The notes under the pieces are model-generated. The model was given only the letters and a program-made list of their open reading frames with translations. It ran no database searches and was not told the DNA's origin. A stretch of DNA of 64,000 bases from an unidentified eubacterium SCB49 (lineage in GTDB: Bacteria > Bacteroidota > Bacteroidia > Flavobacteriales > Flavobacteriaceae). This document shows, piece after piece, positions 18,709 to 26,913 of the stretch (within the stretch, counting starts at the first letter, position 1; each line of letters starts with the position of its first letter). Position numbers and translations under genes: made by a program. The stretch spans positions 124,001 through 188,000 of the forward strand of contig ABCO01000006.1 in the NCBI GenBank assembly GCA_000170815.1, in the 5' to 3' direction.

Positions 18709-20448
18709 TTGAATAATTTTAAAATCACATATAGTTTAGTTGCGTTGTTTTTTTTCTTCGGAAATGAGCTTTATTCACAAACCCTTGATTATAAAAAGAC
18801 ACTTGATTCAATTCATGTAAATAAAAATTTAGGATTATGGCATCCTATGCTTTATATCACATCAACATACTTGTTGACACACGATTCTTTACCCGAATCT
18901 AGAAGAAATGTTTTGCTTTTAAATAAAATAGAAGGGTATGTTGAGATGGGGCTTTATGAAGAGGCTTTGCTTTTAAGAAAGGATTTGATGGAGCAAGGAA
19001 ATCTATCGATTAAAAACCAAAAGATTTTGTTGTATGAAGTGTCAAAAGTTTATGAACAAACATCACTAGAATATAAAAGTATGCAGGCACTTGACCAAGT
19101 GGCAGCATTATATGATAAAAGTAAGGATAGCACTTATTTTTCAGAATATCTAATTAGAAAAGGATCTGTATTTAAAACCTTTAAAAAATATAAACTAGCA
19201 GAAGTTTATGCATTAGAGGCTTTGCGTATGAGTGAATTGAATGATCAATTAGATCAAATAGCAGAGGCAAATGCACTTTTAGCAGCCTTGCAGGTCAATA
19301 ATTCTAAAAAGAAATATGATTATTTAATTAAAGCTTATAAAAGTTTTGAATTCTTAGAGTTTGAGTATAGAAGATCTCAAATAGCGGCAAATATTGGGAT
19401 TTATTTTATTGAAAAAAATGAATACGATAAAGCTTTACAGTTTTTGGGTATGGCAGAAAATAATCTTTCTCAAGCTAATAATCCTAAACATTTAAGTGAG
19501 ATTTATAAATATAAGAGTATCGCTTTTGAAAACCAGAAACGATTAGATTCGGCTCTTTTTTATCAAAGAGAGTCAAGTTTTTTATATAATATATTTCAAA
19601 ACCAACTAGGAGGAGTTAAACTTATGCAGTTAGATTTAAAGGATAATCTGCTGGATAGAGTTAATGAAGAAAAAGAGTATTTAAATAACATATATAGTCT
19701 GAAAAATGATAAACGAAACTTATTGTTGTTTGTTTCTTTTACTTGTGTGGTGATAACAATTATTGTTTTGCTACTTATAAAAAATAAAAAACAGAATAAA
19801 CAAATCCAGATTCAGAATAAAAAAATAGCCCAACAGAATAATACATTGGCGTTATCTTTAGATGAAAAAACCTTATTACTAAAAGAGTTAAACCATAGGG
19901 TAAAAAACAACCTTGCCTTGATAGTAAGTTTATTAAAGTTTCAATCTAAAAGCTTAAACAACCCTATAGAAAAGAATAAATTATTAGAATTAGAAAACAG
20001 AATACGTGCTATTTCGTTTGCACACGAGCAATTTGTTTATACTGATGATCTAAAAGAAAAGAAGGTGTTTAATCTTCAGAATTATATCTTTAATATTATA
20101 AACTCTTTAAGCTCTATAAGCACTCGAAATATAGATTTTAATGTAGATATAGAAGCATTTAACTCAAACATAGACACAGCATTACCTATAGGTGTTTTAA
20201 TAAATGAGCTTGTTACAAATAGTATTGAACATGCAAAGATCGAAGAGGAGTGTTTAATGGTTACACTTAAGATAAAACATGTAAACCATATTATACATAT
20301 CGATTATAAGGATAATGGAGTAGGGTTTTTACAACCCCAAAACTCAAAAAGTTTAGGCTTGTTTATAATTAGTAGTATGGTGCAGCAATTAAGAGGCACA
20401 TTAAAAAGAAAAGATTCTCAATACACAATCACTTTAAAATTTAAATAA
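18709..20448 (+). CDS. TPR sensor histidine kinase, copy 2
   Basis: A 579-residue paralogue of the kinase at 16047, with the same layout: signal peptide (1-24), TPR-like helices, membrane segment (about 338-357), HisKA_2 (LLKELNHRVKNNL, His396) and HATPase_c. Here the G1 box is the canonical DNGVG (535-539), so this copy should be an active kinase. TTG start at 18709: a TAA lies two codons upstream and no usable ATG is near. Its stop codon directly abuts the ATG of the next gene. The sequence ATTGTAATCAT upstream (18674-18684) is shared with copy 1. Confidence 0.88.
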   Translation: MNNFKITYSLVALFFFFGNELYSQTLDYKKTLDSIHVNKNLGLWHPMLYITSTYLLTHDSLPESRRNVLLLNKIEGYVEMGLYEEALLLRKDLMEQGNLSIKNQKILLYEVSKVYEQTSLEYKSMQALDQVAALYDKSKDSTYFSEYLIRKGSVFKTFKKYKLAEVYALEALRMSELNDQLDQIAEANALLAALQVNNSKKKYDYLIKAYKSFEFLEFEYRRSQIAANIGIYFIEKNEYDKALQFLGMAENNLSQANNPKHLSEIYKYKSIAFENQKRLDSALFYQRESSFLYNIFQNQLGGVKLMQLDLKDNLLDRVNEEKEYLNNIYSLKNDKRNLLLFVSFTCVVITIIVLLLIKNKKQNKQIQIQNKKIAQQNNTLALSLDEKTLLLKELNHRVKNNLALIVSLLKFQSKSLNNPIEKNKLLELENRIRAISFAHEQFVYTDDLKEKKVFNLQNYIFNIINSLSSISTRNIDFNVDIEAFNSNIDTALPIGVLINELVTNSIEHAKIEEECLMVTLKIKHVNHIIHIDYKDNGVGFLQPQNSKSLGLFIISSMVQQLRGTLKRKDSQYTITLKFK

Positions 20449-21192
20449 ATGATGTTTATCAGGATATTTTTGACATTCATTTTTCTGTTAGCAAACCTTA
20501 CTTTGTTTGGACAAGAAATTGATGCGTCAAGTTATTATCAAATATATAATCTGCATCAAGGTTCAGGTATGGTAATGGCTTATTCTGCTGAAAATTCAAA
20601 AGCAATAATGACACAAAACATACCTTTTGAAGGGAAACTTTGGAAATTTGAACCAACTGATTCTGGTTATTATTATATAAAAAATTATGAATTAGGAGCT
20701 AAGGGGTATTTACATAGCTTAAAAGATAAAAATGTATTGGTTTTATCTGAAAATATGAAGGATGATAGATTCAAGTGGAAATTTGAGAAAAGAGAATATG
20801 GATTAAATTTTATTAATAAGTATTATGGGGATAATGTTGTGATAGATTGTGATTCTAAGCCTACTGGTAGTAATATGTATTTAACTAAGATTAGTGGGAC
20901 ATCAGGACAGTTTTGGTTTTTCACAAAAGTTTTAAAATTACCATTTACTATTACGTCGTTACGAATTTATGATTCGGAAAACACGATTATTCTTGGTAGA
21001 TACCCTTTATCTGCAGTTACGGCTCTAATAACAAAAATAGAGACTCAAGGAAAAATATTACTTGATGAAAAAATATCACCAGAAATTTTTCTAGAAGCAC
21101 CTTATTCGGTGGTTATAGAATATGTAAAAGGCGAAAAGTTATATACTAAGAAGTATAACTATGGTGAGACTATAAATATCATAGATTTTTAA
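20449..21192 (+). CDS. Secreted beta-trefoil-like partner, copy 2
   Basis: A 247-residue protein, paralogous over its whole length to the one at 17791. Signal peptide 1-22, ending LFGQ. Shared landmarks are IDASSYYQIYNLHQGSGMVMAY, GKLWKFEP, FKWKFEK, GQFWFFTKVLKLPF and the C-terminal beta-rich region. The ATG directly follows the kinase stop codon, and the LytTR regulator begins 11 bases downstream, so kinase, secreted protein and regulator form one operon. I infer a periplasmic sensing partner of the kinase. Function is not known. Confidence 0.7.
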   Translation: MMFIRIFLTFIFLLANLTLFGQEIDASSYYQIYNLHQGSGMVMAYSAENSKAIMTQNIPFEGKLWKFEPTDSGYYYIKNYELGAKGYLHSLKDKNVLVLSENMKDDRFKWKFEKREYGLNFINKYYGDNVVIDCDSKPTGSNMYLTKISGTSGQFWFFTKVLKLPFTITSLRIYDSENTIILGRYPLSAVTALITKIETQGKILLDEKISPEIFLEAPYSVVIEYVKGEKLYTKKYNYGETINIIDF

Positions 21193-21203
21193 AAGGCAAT
21201 ACT

Positions 21204-21884
21204 TTGGAGAAAAAAAACATATTGATAGTAGAGGATGAGGTTTTAATTGCAATGACAATACGTGATACAATAACGACCCATGGGTATAATTGTGCAGGTC
21301 TTGCTATTAGCTATGAGGATGCTATAAATTTATTGAAGAACGATTCTACTATAGATTTTGTGCTTTTAGATGTTACAATATCTGGAGTTTTAACAGGTAT
21401 TGATATTGCGAGAAAACTCAATGCGGATTATCAAATACCATTTATTTATTTAACTTCTTATACAGATAGTAATACTATAAACAAGTTAAGAAATACAAAA
21501 CCGGTAGGTTATTTACCTAAACCTATCAATGATTTTGCTTTGACCACCATGTTAGATTTGTATTTTGACGAGTTATTAGAAAAAAACAAAGAAAAAGTAT
21601 TCAATTTAAAAATAGGTAAAAATAGTTATATCTTAAATTTAGAATTATTGTTGTTTTTTAAAGTAGATCACGTTTATGTTGAATTCTATTTTAGTGATGG
21701 TAAAAAAATCATGGTGCGTGCTTCGTTATCAACAATTTTAGATCTTCTTCCAACAGATAATTTTATTAGAATTAATAGAAGTACTGTGGTGAATAAACTT
21801 AAAATCACCAAAAAAATAGGTAAAAAAATATTTGTAGGTAAGAGTGATTTTGTAGCATCTTCAAATTATATAAAAAACGTCTAA
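21204..21884 (+). CDS. LytTR-family response regulator
   Basis: A 226-residue protein. The receiver domain (1-122) has an acidic pocket (VEDE), phosphoacceptor Asp56 (VLLDVTISG), Thr84 (IYLTSYTD) and Lys106 (YLPKPIND). The LytTR DNA-binding domain covers about 128-226 (VYVEFYFSDGKKIMVRASLSTIL to FIRINRSTVVN). Start is TTG 21204, because the receiver begins at residue 5 and no ATG precedes it. It is co-transcribed with kinase copy 2. Its likely targets are the three direct-repeat sites at 12594, 12758 and 21941, the last of which lies only 57 bases after its own stop. Confidence 0.93.
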   Translation: MEKKNILIVEDEVLIAMTIRDTITTHGYNCAGLAISYEDAINLLKNDSTIDFVLLDVTISGVLTGIDIARKLNADYQIPFIYLTSYTDSNTINKLRNTKPVGYLPKPINDFALTTMLDLYFDELLEKNKEKVFNLKIGKNSYILNLELLLFFKVDHVYVEFYFSDGKKIMVRASLSTILDLLPTDNFIRINRSTVVNKLKITKKIGKKIFVGKSDFVASSNYIKNV

Positions 21885-21940
21885 GCTTTTCTTTTGCAAT
21901 TTTCAATGCCTTTTTAGTTGTGTTCTTTTCTTTTTCATAT

Positions 21941-22005
21941 TTCAGAACAAAAAACAGGCTTTCAGAACATATTTTTAATAGTAGTGCCTTCATTTTGTTT
22001 CTTTG
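21941..22005 (+). promoter_or_regulatory. Direct-repeat regulator site 3 with -7-like box
   Basis: TTCAGAAC occurs at 21941-21948 and again at 21961-21968, exactly 20 bases apart, with TTTCTTTG (21998-22005) 37 bases after the second half-site. Half-site sequence, spacing and distance to the box match the two sites before the HYR gene. It lies just after the regulator gene and 526 bases before the lectin gene at 22494. Confidence 0.7.
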
Positions 22006-22011
22006 AGATGG

Positions 22012-22043
22012 ATTTAACAGTGAGAGTTGTTATTACTCTTTTT
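22012..22043 (+). ncRNA. Possible short transcript or leader from site 3
   Basis: ATTTAAC begins 7 bases past the -7-like box, as at site 1. A weak 5-bp hairpin AGAGT/ACTCT followed by T residues (22023-22043) may terminate or attenuate the transcript. It may equally be the leader of the downstream lectin gene. Confidence 0.25.
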
Positions 22044-22175
22044 GCTTGTTAATAAATCGAGGTATCTATCATTTTGATGTTAAATTACTAGTGATTGTTT
22101 ATTGGGGTGAATAGGTTAATGGGGTCGCCGAAAATTAGATAGAGATAGTAATTTATTGTAAACAAGATAAGCCTG

Positions 22176-22443
22176 ATGAAATTACTATTCACAATCATTT
22201 TTGTTGGTGGGTTTATTTCAATAAATACTATTAGAGCGTAATATGATTATGCTTTATCATATTCTTCAAGCAACAAGTGTAAATCTATAATATGTAAATC
22301 CTAATAAAACCTATTGGGCATTAACTGATGGAACAGATAGTAATAAAGGAATTTTACATAAAATTGACAGGCTAGTTGTTGCAGATGTCGATAAAATTCA
22401 TCTAAAAGATAAAAATGGGGCTAAGCCTTGCTCTCATAGATAA
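22176..22443 (+). pseudogene. Decayed small secreted-protein frame
   Basis: ATG 22176 opens a 21-residue signal-peptide-like sequence (MKLLFTIIFVGGFISINTIRA) that ends at TAA 22239-22241. Two bases later another ATG opens a frame that is interrupted by one TAA and then runs on through YVNPNKTYWALTDGTDSN to TAA 22441-22443. The pattern suggests a small secreted protein broken by a frameshift and a stop. No family was recognised, and a chance assembly of short frames cannot be excluded. Confidence 0.35.
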
Positions 22444-22493
22444 CTGATTCAAAACGTTTAAAAATAATTATTAACCATTTAAATTAATTAAAA

Positions 22494-23621
22494 ATGAAAA
22501 CAACAAAAACAAACATTTTATTCTTTTTGGCTTGTATTATAAGTACAGTAGTATTTGGTCAGGACTTAGACGGTAAAACATTTATTCTTGAAAATTATTC
22601 AAACGGTAAAGCTTTAGCTGTTAATGGAATAAATATTGGGAAAAATGGAACACAATTACATTCTTGGCCTCTAGCCAAAGCTAATAAACATCAGCACTGG
22701 AAATTTATAGCTTCGGGTGATGGTTCTAAAATGTATTATATCGTAAATGTTTCACCTCAAACAAAAAAAGCTAATTACTTAGAGGTATCTTCTTTTGAAG
22801 TTGGTAAAAATGGTGGTAAAGTTCAAATGTGGGGCTTTAATGGAGGGTCTTCAAGCTCTACAGGTGCAAACCAAGTTTGGATTGTAAACCAAAGCGCTGA
22901 TGGGTATTATAATTTTACTTCTGCTCACGAAAAAGGAAAAGGGGCTTATGCATTAGAGTTGTCTGGAGATGATATCGATAAAAACGGAGGTCGAATGCAG
23001 ATTTGGTGGAATAAAGGTTATAAAAACCAAAAATGGAATTTAATCGATGTGAGTAATGTTGGTTCAGAGGCTAAAATTTCTACACTCTCACAAGCATCTA
23101 TAGTTCCATCAAAATTTAGAGTAAATGCATATTCAATTAATGCGAAAAGTAGAAGTGGTAATGTTTCTGATGAGCAAATTCTAGCCGATCAACAAAAAGA
23201 ATATTGGTTTGCATCAACAGGAGATGGAAAAGGGTATATTAAAAGTGGAAGTCAAGTAGCAAAGAATGCTATTATCATGGAAATTGAGAAAATTGATAAA
23301 GGAAATGGAAAATTTGCAATGAAAGTAAAAAATACATCAGGTACTGACGACTATTATATAGTAGCTACAGATAATAAAACTATAAAAATTGTAGCAGGTA
23401 AAACGATACCAAATGGAGGGGTATTTAAAGCAACGGAAGCATTAACAAAGGATAAAAATAGTGCTGCGAAATATGCTTCTTTTGAGTCTGTATCTTACCC
23501 AGGTTACTTTTTAAGACATCAAGGTTTTGTTTTAAAATTGACAAGTCTTAAAGGTTTAACTGGTAGTAGTCTAGATTTATTTCAAAAAGATGCTTCTTGG
23601 AGGTTAATTGAAGTGAAATAA
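22494..23621 (+). CDS. Secreted ricin-type/AbfB-like lectin protein
   Basis: A 375-residue protein with signal peptide (1-23, ending VFGQ). Residues 25-185 form a ricin-type beta-trefoil with three QxW-type motifs: HQHW (66-69), NQVW (126-129) and NQKW (178-181). The C-terminal half ends in a region resembling the AbfB/CBM42 beta-trefoil (YASFESVSYPGYFLRHQGFVLKL, then DASWRLIEV). Both folds usually bind carbohydrate. No catalytic domain and no type IX sorting domain are seen. Regulator site 3 and a decayed frame lie upstream, and a terminator follows. Confidence 0.8.
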   Translation: MKTTKTNILFFLACIISTVVFGQDLDGKTFILENYSNGKALAVNGINIGKNGTQLHSWPLAKANKHQHWKFIASGDGSKMYYIVNVSPQTKKANYLEVSSFEVGKNGGKVQMWGFNGGSSSSTGANQVWIVNQSADGYYNFTSAHEKGKGAYALELSGDDIDKNGGRMQIWWNKGYKNQKWNLIDVSNVGSEAKISTLSQASIVPSKFRVNAYSINAKSRSGNVSDEQILADQQKEYWFASTGDGKGYIKSGSQVAKNAIIMEIEKIDKGNGKFAMKVKNTSGTDDYYIVATDNKTIKIVAGKTIPNGGVFKATEALTKDKNSAAKYASFESVSYPGYFLRHQGFVLKLTSLKGLTGSSLDLFQKDASWRLIEVK

Positions 23622-23652
23622 TGAGTATTAAGATAGTAGAATGCTATTCAAC

Positions 23653-23687
23653 AGCCTCTTTCTTTATGAAAAGGGGCTTTTTTTTTG
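23653..23687 (+). terminator. Terminator after the lectin gene
   Basis: Stem AGCCTCTTT with AAAGGGGCT (one T-G pair) followed by a run of nine T residues. Confidence 0.85.
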
Positions 23688-23734
23688 ATCCAAAAAGAAT
23701 AAAAGACTAGTTGTAGTTTTATGAAGTTGTACCG

Positions 23735-24175
23735 TTATAATTTAGTAAATCCATCAATTTCTAAAATATAAGTACTTGGACTCGCATTATAATAACCAGT
23801 TTCACCAAGAACATTAAGGTCTTTGTCCATCACAACTACAAAGGGGAAAATTTCTCTTTTATTAAATCGCGCCAATAAATCATTATTGTGAGCTGTCATT
23901 TCTGCTGATAAAGCGTTCTCTTTTTTACGAGGAAAATCTGCTTCTAACATTACAAAATGATCACGAGCATATAGTTTAAATTGATTAGATTGAAATATTT
24001 CTTTATCTAATGCAATACAAGGAGCACACCAATCACTTCCTTGAAATACCAAAACAATAGGCCTGTTTGTCTTTTTAGCTATAGCCTGTGCTGTTTCAAT
24101 GTCTTTTTGCCATTCTTGAGCAGAAAGTGATGTGAGTGTTAGGCAACAGGTTAAGAAAAACAATACAAATTTCAT
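23735..24175 (-). CDS. Periplasmic thioredoxin-fold protein
   Basis: A 146-residue protein with a signal peptide (1-20) and a thioredoxin fold. The redox motif WCAPC has Cys50 and Cys53, and the cis-Pro region is EIFPFVVVMD. It resembles small DsbD-gamma/Thioredoxin_7-type proteins that reduce or oxidise disulfides outside the cytoplasm. It lies alone on the minus strand at the right edge of the accessory block. Substrate unknown. Confidence 0.85.
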   Translation of the reverse strand: MKFVLFFLTCCLTLTSLSAQEWQKDIETAQAIAKKTNRPIVLVFQGSDWCAPCIALDKEIFQSNQFKLYARDHFVMLEADFPRKKENALSAEMTAHNNDLLARFNKREIFPFVVVMDKDLNVLGETGYYNASPSTYILEIDGFTKL

Positions 24176-24258
24176 ATAAGTTTTATTTACAAACGTAAAG
24201 GCTTAATATTTGTTTTATCCATTTTCAATTAAATGATTACATATTGACAAAATAGATA

Positions 24259-24266
24259 TACTTTTG
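24259..24266 (+). promoter_or_regulatory. -7 box before the ctlX-like gene
   Basis: TACTTTTG fits TAnnTTTG and ends 18 bases before ATG 24285. An in-frame TTG inside this box (24264) is therefore unlikely to be the translation start. Confidence 0.5.
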
Positions 24267-24284
24267 AAAGCAAAAAAAATCGAG

Positions 24285-25226
24285 ATGTCACAAATTACAA
24301 ACAACATATTAATGATTCGTCCGGTAGCTTTTAGGATGAACGAAGAGACTGCTGTCAATAACTATTTTCAGGAGGACCTTAATTTAAGAAACGCCGAAAT
24401 AAACGCTAAAGCACAAGCTGAGTTTGATGCCTTTGTCGAAAAATTAAGAGGTGTAGGTGTAAATGTAATTGTTGAAAATGACGATTTATTGATGGATACT
24501 CCAGATTCTATTTTCCCTAATAACTGGGTGAGTTTTCATAAAAATGGAACAGTAGCTATGTATCCAATGTTTGCAGAAAACAGAAGAAGAGAGCGTCGTG
24601 AAGAAGTAATTGATAGACTAGAAGCTGAAGGTTTTTTAGTAGAAGGTTTTATGGATTATACAGTTGCTGAAGAACAAGATTATTTTTTAGAAGGTACAGG
24701 AAGTTTGCTCCTAGATAGAGTAAATAATAAAGCGTATTGTGCAATCTCTCCTAGAGCAGATGAAGAATTAGTAATTGAGTTTTGTGAAGATTTTGAATGC
24801 GATCCTGTAATATTTACAGCAAACCAGACAGTAAAGCAACAACGTATGCCTATTTACCACACAAATGTGATGATGGCACTCGCAGAAAATTTTGCGGTAA
24901 TTTGTCTAGATGCTATAGATGATAAACATGAAAAGAAAAATGTAATAAAGCATCTTAAAGAAACTAAAAAAGAAATTATTACAATTACAGAAGAGCAAAT
25001 GCATCAGTTTGCGGGTAATATGTTGCAAGTGCAAGGTAAAGACAATAAATATATGGTAATGAGCGAGGCCGCTAGGTCTAGTTTAAGATCAGACCAAGTA
25101 AAAGCTATCCAGAAACATTGTAAAATTTTAAGCAGTGATCTTAGTACGATAGAAACATGTGGAGGAGGTAGTGCACGCTGTATGATGGCGGAGGTTTTCT
25201 TGCCAAAAAAATTAGCGATAGTTTAA
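24285..25226 (+). CDS. ctlX: Citrulline hydrolase-like amidinotransferase-fold enzyme (CtlX family)
   Basis: A 313-residue protein from ATG 24285. Family features are PDSIFPNNWVSFHKNGTVAMYPMFAENRRRER, DYFLEGTGSLLLD, the His in IYHTNVMM, and the C-terminal nucleophile in CGGGSARCMMAEVFLP. Members hydrolyse citrulline or related guanidino/ureido amino acids. Together with the related gene at 11535, this suggests arginine or citrulline catabolism. It ends 22 bases from the convergent gene at 25249. Confidence 0.8.
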   Translation: MSQITNNILMIRPVAFRMNEETAVNNYFQEDLNLRNAEINAKAQAEFDAFVEKLRGVGVNVIVENDDLLMDTPDSIFPNNWVSFHKNGTVAMYPMFAENRRRERREEVIDRLEAEGFLVEGFMDYTVAEEQDYFLEGTGSLLLDRVNNKAYCAISPRADEELVIEFCEDFECDPVIFTANQTVKQQRMPIYHTNVMMALAENFAVICLDAIDDKHEKKNVIKHLKETKKEIITITEEQMHQFAGNMLQVQGKDNKYMVMSEAARSSLRSDQVKAIQKHCKILSSDLSTIETCGGGSARCMMAEVFLPKKLAIV

Positions 25227-25248
25227 GTAAAACAAATATGCTTAATAT

Positions 25249-26691
25249 TTATTGCTGTTTTATATCTGTATAACGAGCAATCCTTTTAATCATATTTCCG
25301 AAGATAAAATAGTGGAAAGGAAGCATACTATACCAGTATAATCTACCCCATAACCCTTTGGGTCTAAAGGTAGCGGTTTGATGTAGTATGTTTTCTTTAT
25401 CTATTTTAAATTCTAGCCAAGCTTCACCAGGTACGCGCATTTCTGCAAATAAAAGTAACCTCTTGTTTTTCTTGTCTGCTAGTATTACTCTCCAAAAATC
25501 TAAGGCATCTCCTTCGTGTATTTTAGTAGGGTGTGTACGTCCCCGACGCAATCCAACACCGCCAAAAAGCTTGTCTAAATATCCACGAATTTTCCACAGA
25601 CTATTACCATAATACCAGCCCCTTTTTCCGCCTATAGCCCAGATGTTTTCTAGAGCAAGCGTTGGATTTGTAAGATTAATTGTTTGTTTATCCTTAAGGC
25701 ATCCATTGTCTGGTACCTCTACATATTGTTTTAAATCACTCCTAAAACGCCCACTCACCATACTGTCTTTCCAGCTTGAAACAACTTGGTTTTGCTTAAT
25801 TTTTTTGAACGCTAAGGCTATTGCTTCTACATAAGATATAGGAGTGACATTCATCATTTCTTGTAACCTTTTGTCTTTTGTAATCACTTCTATGCGCATA
25901 CTATCTACAAGATTAAGCGCTAACTTGTATGAAGTTGAGGTGACAAAATATAACCAGTAACTAGAGAGTTTGGGCGATAAAAAAGGTACATCAATAATTG
26001 TGAGGTTGAGTTCTCTATATTTTGAATACTCTAACATCATTTGTTTATAGCTCAAGATATCTGGCCCTCCTATATCAAAAGAATCATCGTAACAAGCCTC
26101 ATTGCCTAGTACTCCTGTGAGATAAGTAAGTACATCTCTTATTGCAATGGGTTGGCATTTTGTTTTTACCCAAGTAGGTGTAACCATTATTGGGAGTTTT
26201 TCGCATAAATCTCTTATAATTTCAAAAGAAGCACTTCCGCTACCTACTATAATTGCTGCTCTTAAAACGGTTAGTTTTGCTTTTCCCTGAGATAAAATTC
26301 CTTCTACATTTTTACGAGACCATAGGTGTTTACTTAAGTTCTTTTCATTGGCAATTCCACCCACATAAATTATTTGTTTACATTTTGTAGCTGCTATGTA
26401 TTCATTAAAATGTTGTGCTGCTCGCTGCTCTTTCTCATCAAAATCTTCTGTAGATGAGCTCATAGAATGTATTAAGTAATAGGCTGCATCAATATCTTTA
26501 GGTACTATTAATTGCGATATAGGTTTAAGAAAATCTATAACTACTATGGTTATCTTTTCAAGTATTTCTGGTGTGATAGAAAGCCTGTTTACATCTCTTA
26601 CAGCACAGACCACTTCATGTCCTTGTTCTAAAAGTAACGGAAGTAACCGCATACCTATATATCCATTTGCACCTGTGAGTAGTATTTTCAA
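25249..26691 (-). CDS. SDR-type NAD(P)-binding protein with DUF2867 domain
   Basis: A 480-residue protein. The N-terminal extended SDR/NmrA-like domain has the nucleotide-binding motif GANGYIGMRLLPLLL and a YYLIHSM segment. The C-terminal part (about 330-480) matches the DUF2867 type (DFWRVILADKKNKRLLLFAEMRVPGEAWLEF, LWGRLYWYSMLPFHYFIFGNMIKRI). Fusions of these two domains are common in bacteria, but their substrate is unknown. It converges on ctlX with only 22 bases between stops. Confidence 0.8.
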   Translation of the reverse strand: MKILLTGANGYIGMRLLPLLLEQGHEVVCAVRDVNRLSITPEILEKITIVVIDFLKPISQLIVPKDIDAAYYLIHSMSSSTEDFDEKEQRAAQHFNEYIAATKCKQIIYVGGIANEKNLSKHLWSRKNVEGILSQGKAKLTVLRAAIIVGSGSASFEIIRDLCEKLPIMVTPTWVKTKCQPIAIRDVLTYLTGVLGNEACYDDSFDIGGPDILSYKQMMLEYSKYRELNLTIIDVPFLSPKLSSYWLYFVTSTSYKLALNLVDSMRIEVITKDKRLQEMMNVTPISYVEAIALAFKKIKQNQVVSSWKDSMVSGRFRSDLKQYVEVPDNGCLKDKQTINLTNPTLALENIWAIGGKRGWYYGNSLWKIRGYLDKLFGGVGLRRGRTHPTKIHEGDALDFWRVILADKKNKRLLLFAEMRVPGEAWLEFKIDKENILHQTATFRPKGLWGRLYWYSMLPFHYFIFGNMIKRIARYTDIKQQ

Positions 26692-26913
26692 TGTCTTTTA
26701 TTTTCCTTAAAGGTACAAAACCAATATGTTGTAGTTGCATCATAAAAATTAAACTCTTGTTAATAATTGTTTACAGCGGTGCGAGATTAATTTTCAATAA
26801 AAGATTTTATAGGTTTAATTTAAAATGTTTTTATTATTTGCTCCCTTTTGGTTAAGAATGTTCATTCTTATTTTCGATATTTGAAGTGTCAATTTCCTTA
26901 AATTTCTGAAGCA

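Larger units (their letters stand above)
12450..24240. other. Accessory block: adhesin, kinase cassettes, LytTR regulator, lectins
   Basis: About 11.8 kb between two amidinotransferase-fold genes, holding only secreted, signalling and lectin-like genes plus duplications and a decayed frame, while both flanks are housekeeping genes. From memory, in many Flavobacteriaceae the two amidinotransferase-fold genes are adjacent, which would make this an insertion. No integrase, transposase, tRNA or flanking repeat was seen, so the block is defined by content only. Confidence 0.5.

Noticed and set aside
12450..24240. Prophage or transposon as the source of the accessory block
   Set aside because: No integrase, transposase, capsid or tRNA-linked repeats were found.
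24264..24284. TTG 24264 as the ctlX start
   Set aside because: It lies inside the -7 box TACTTTTG; ATG 24285 gives the expected N-terminus.
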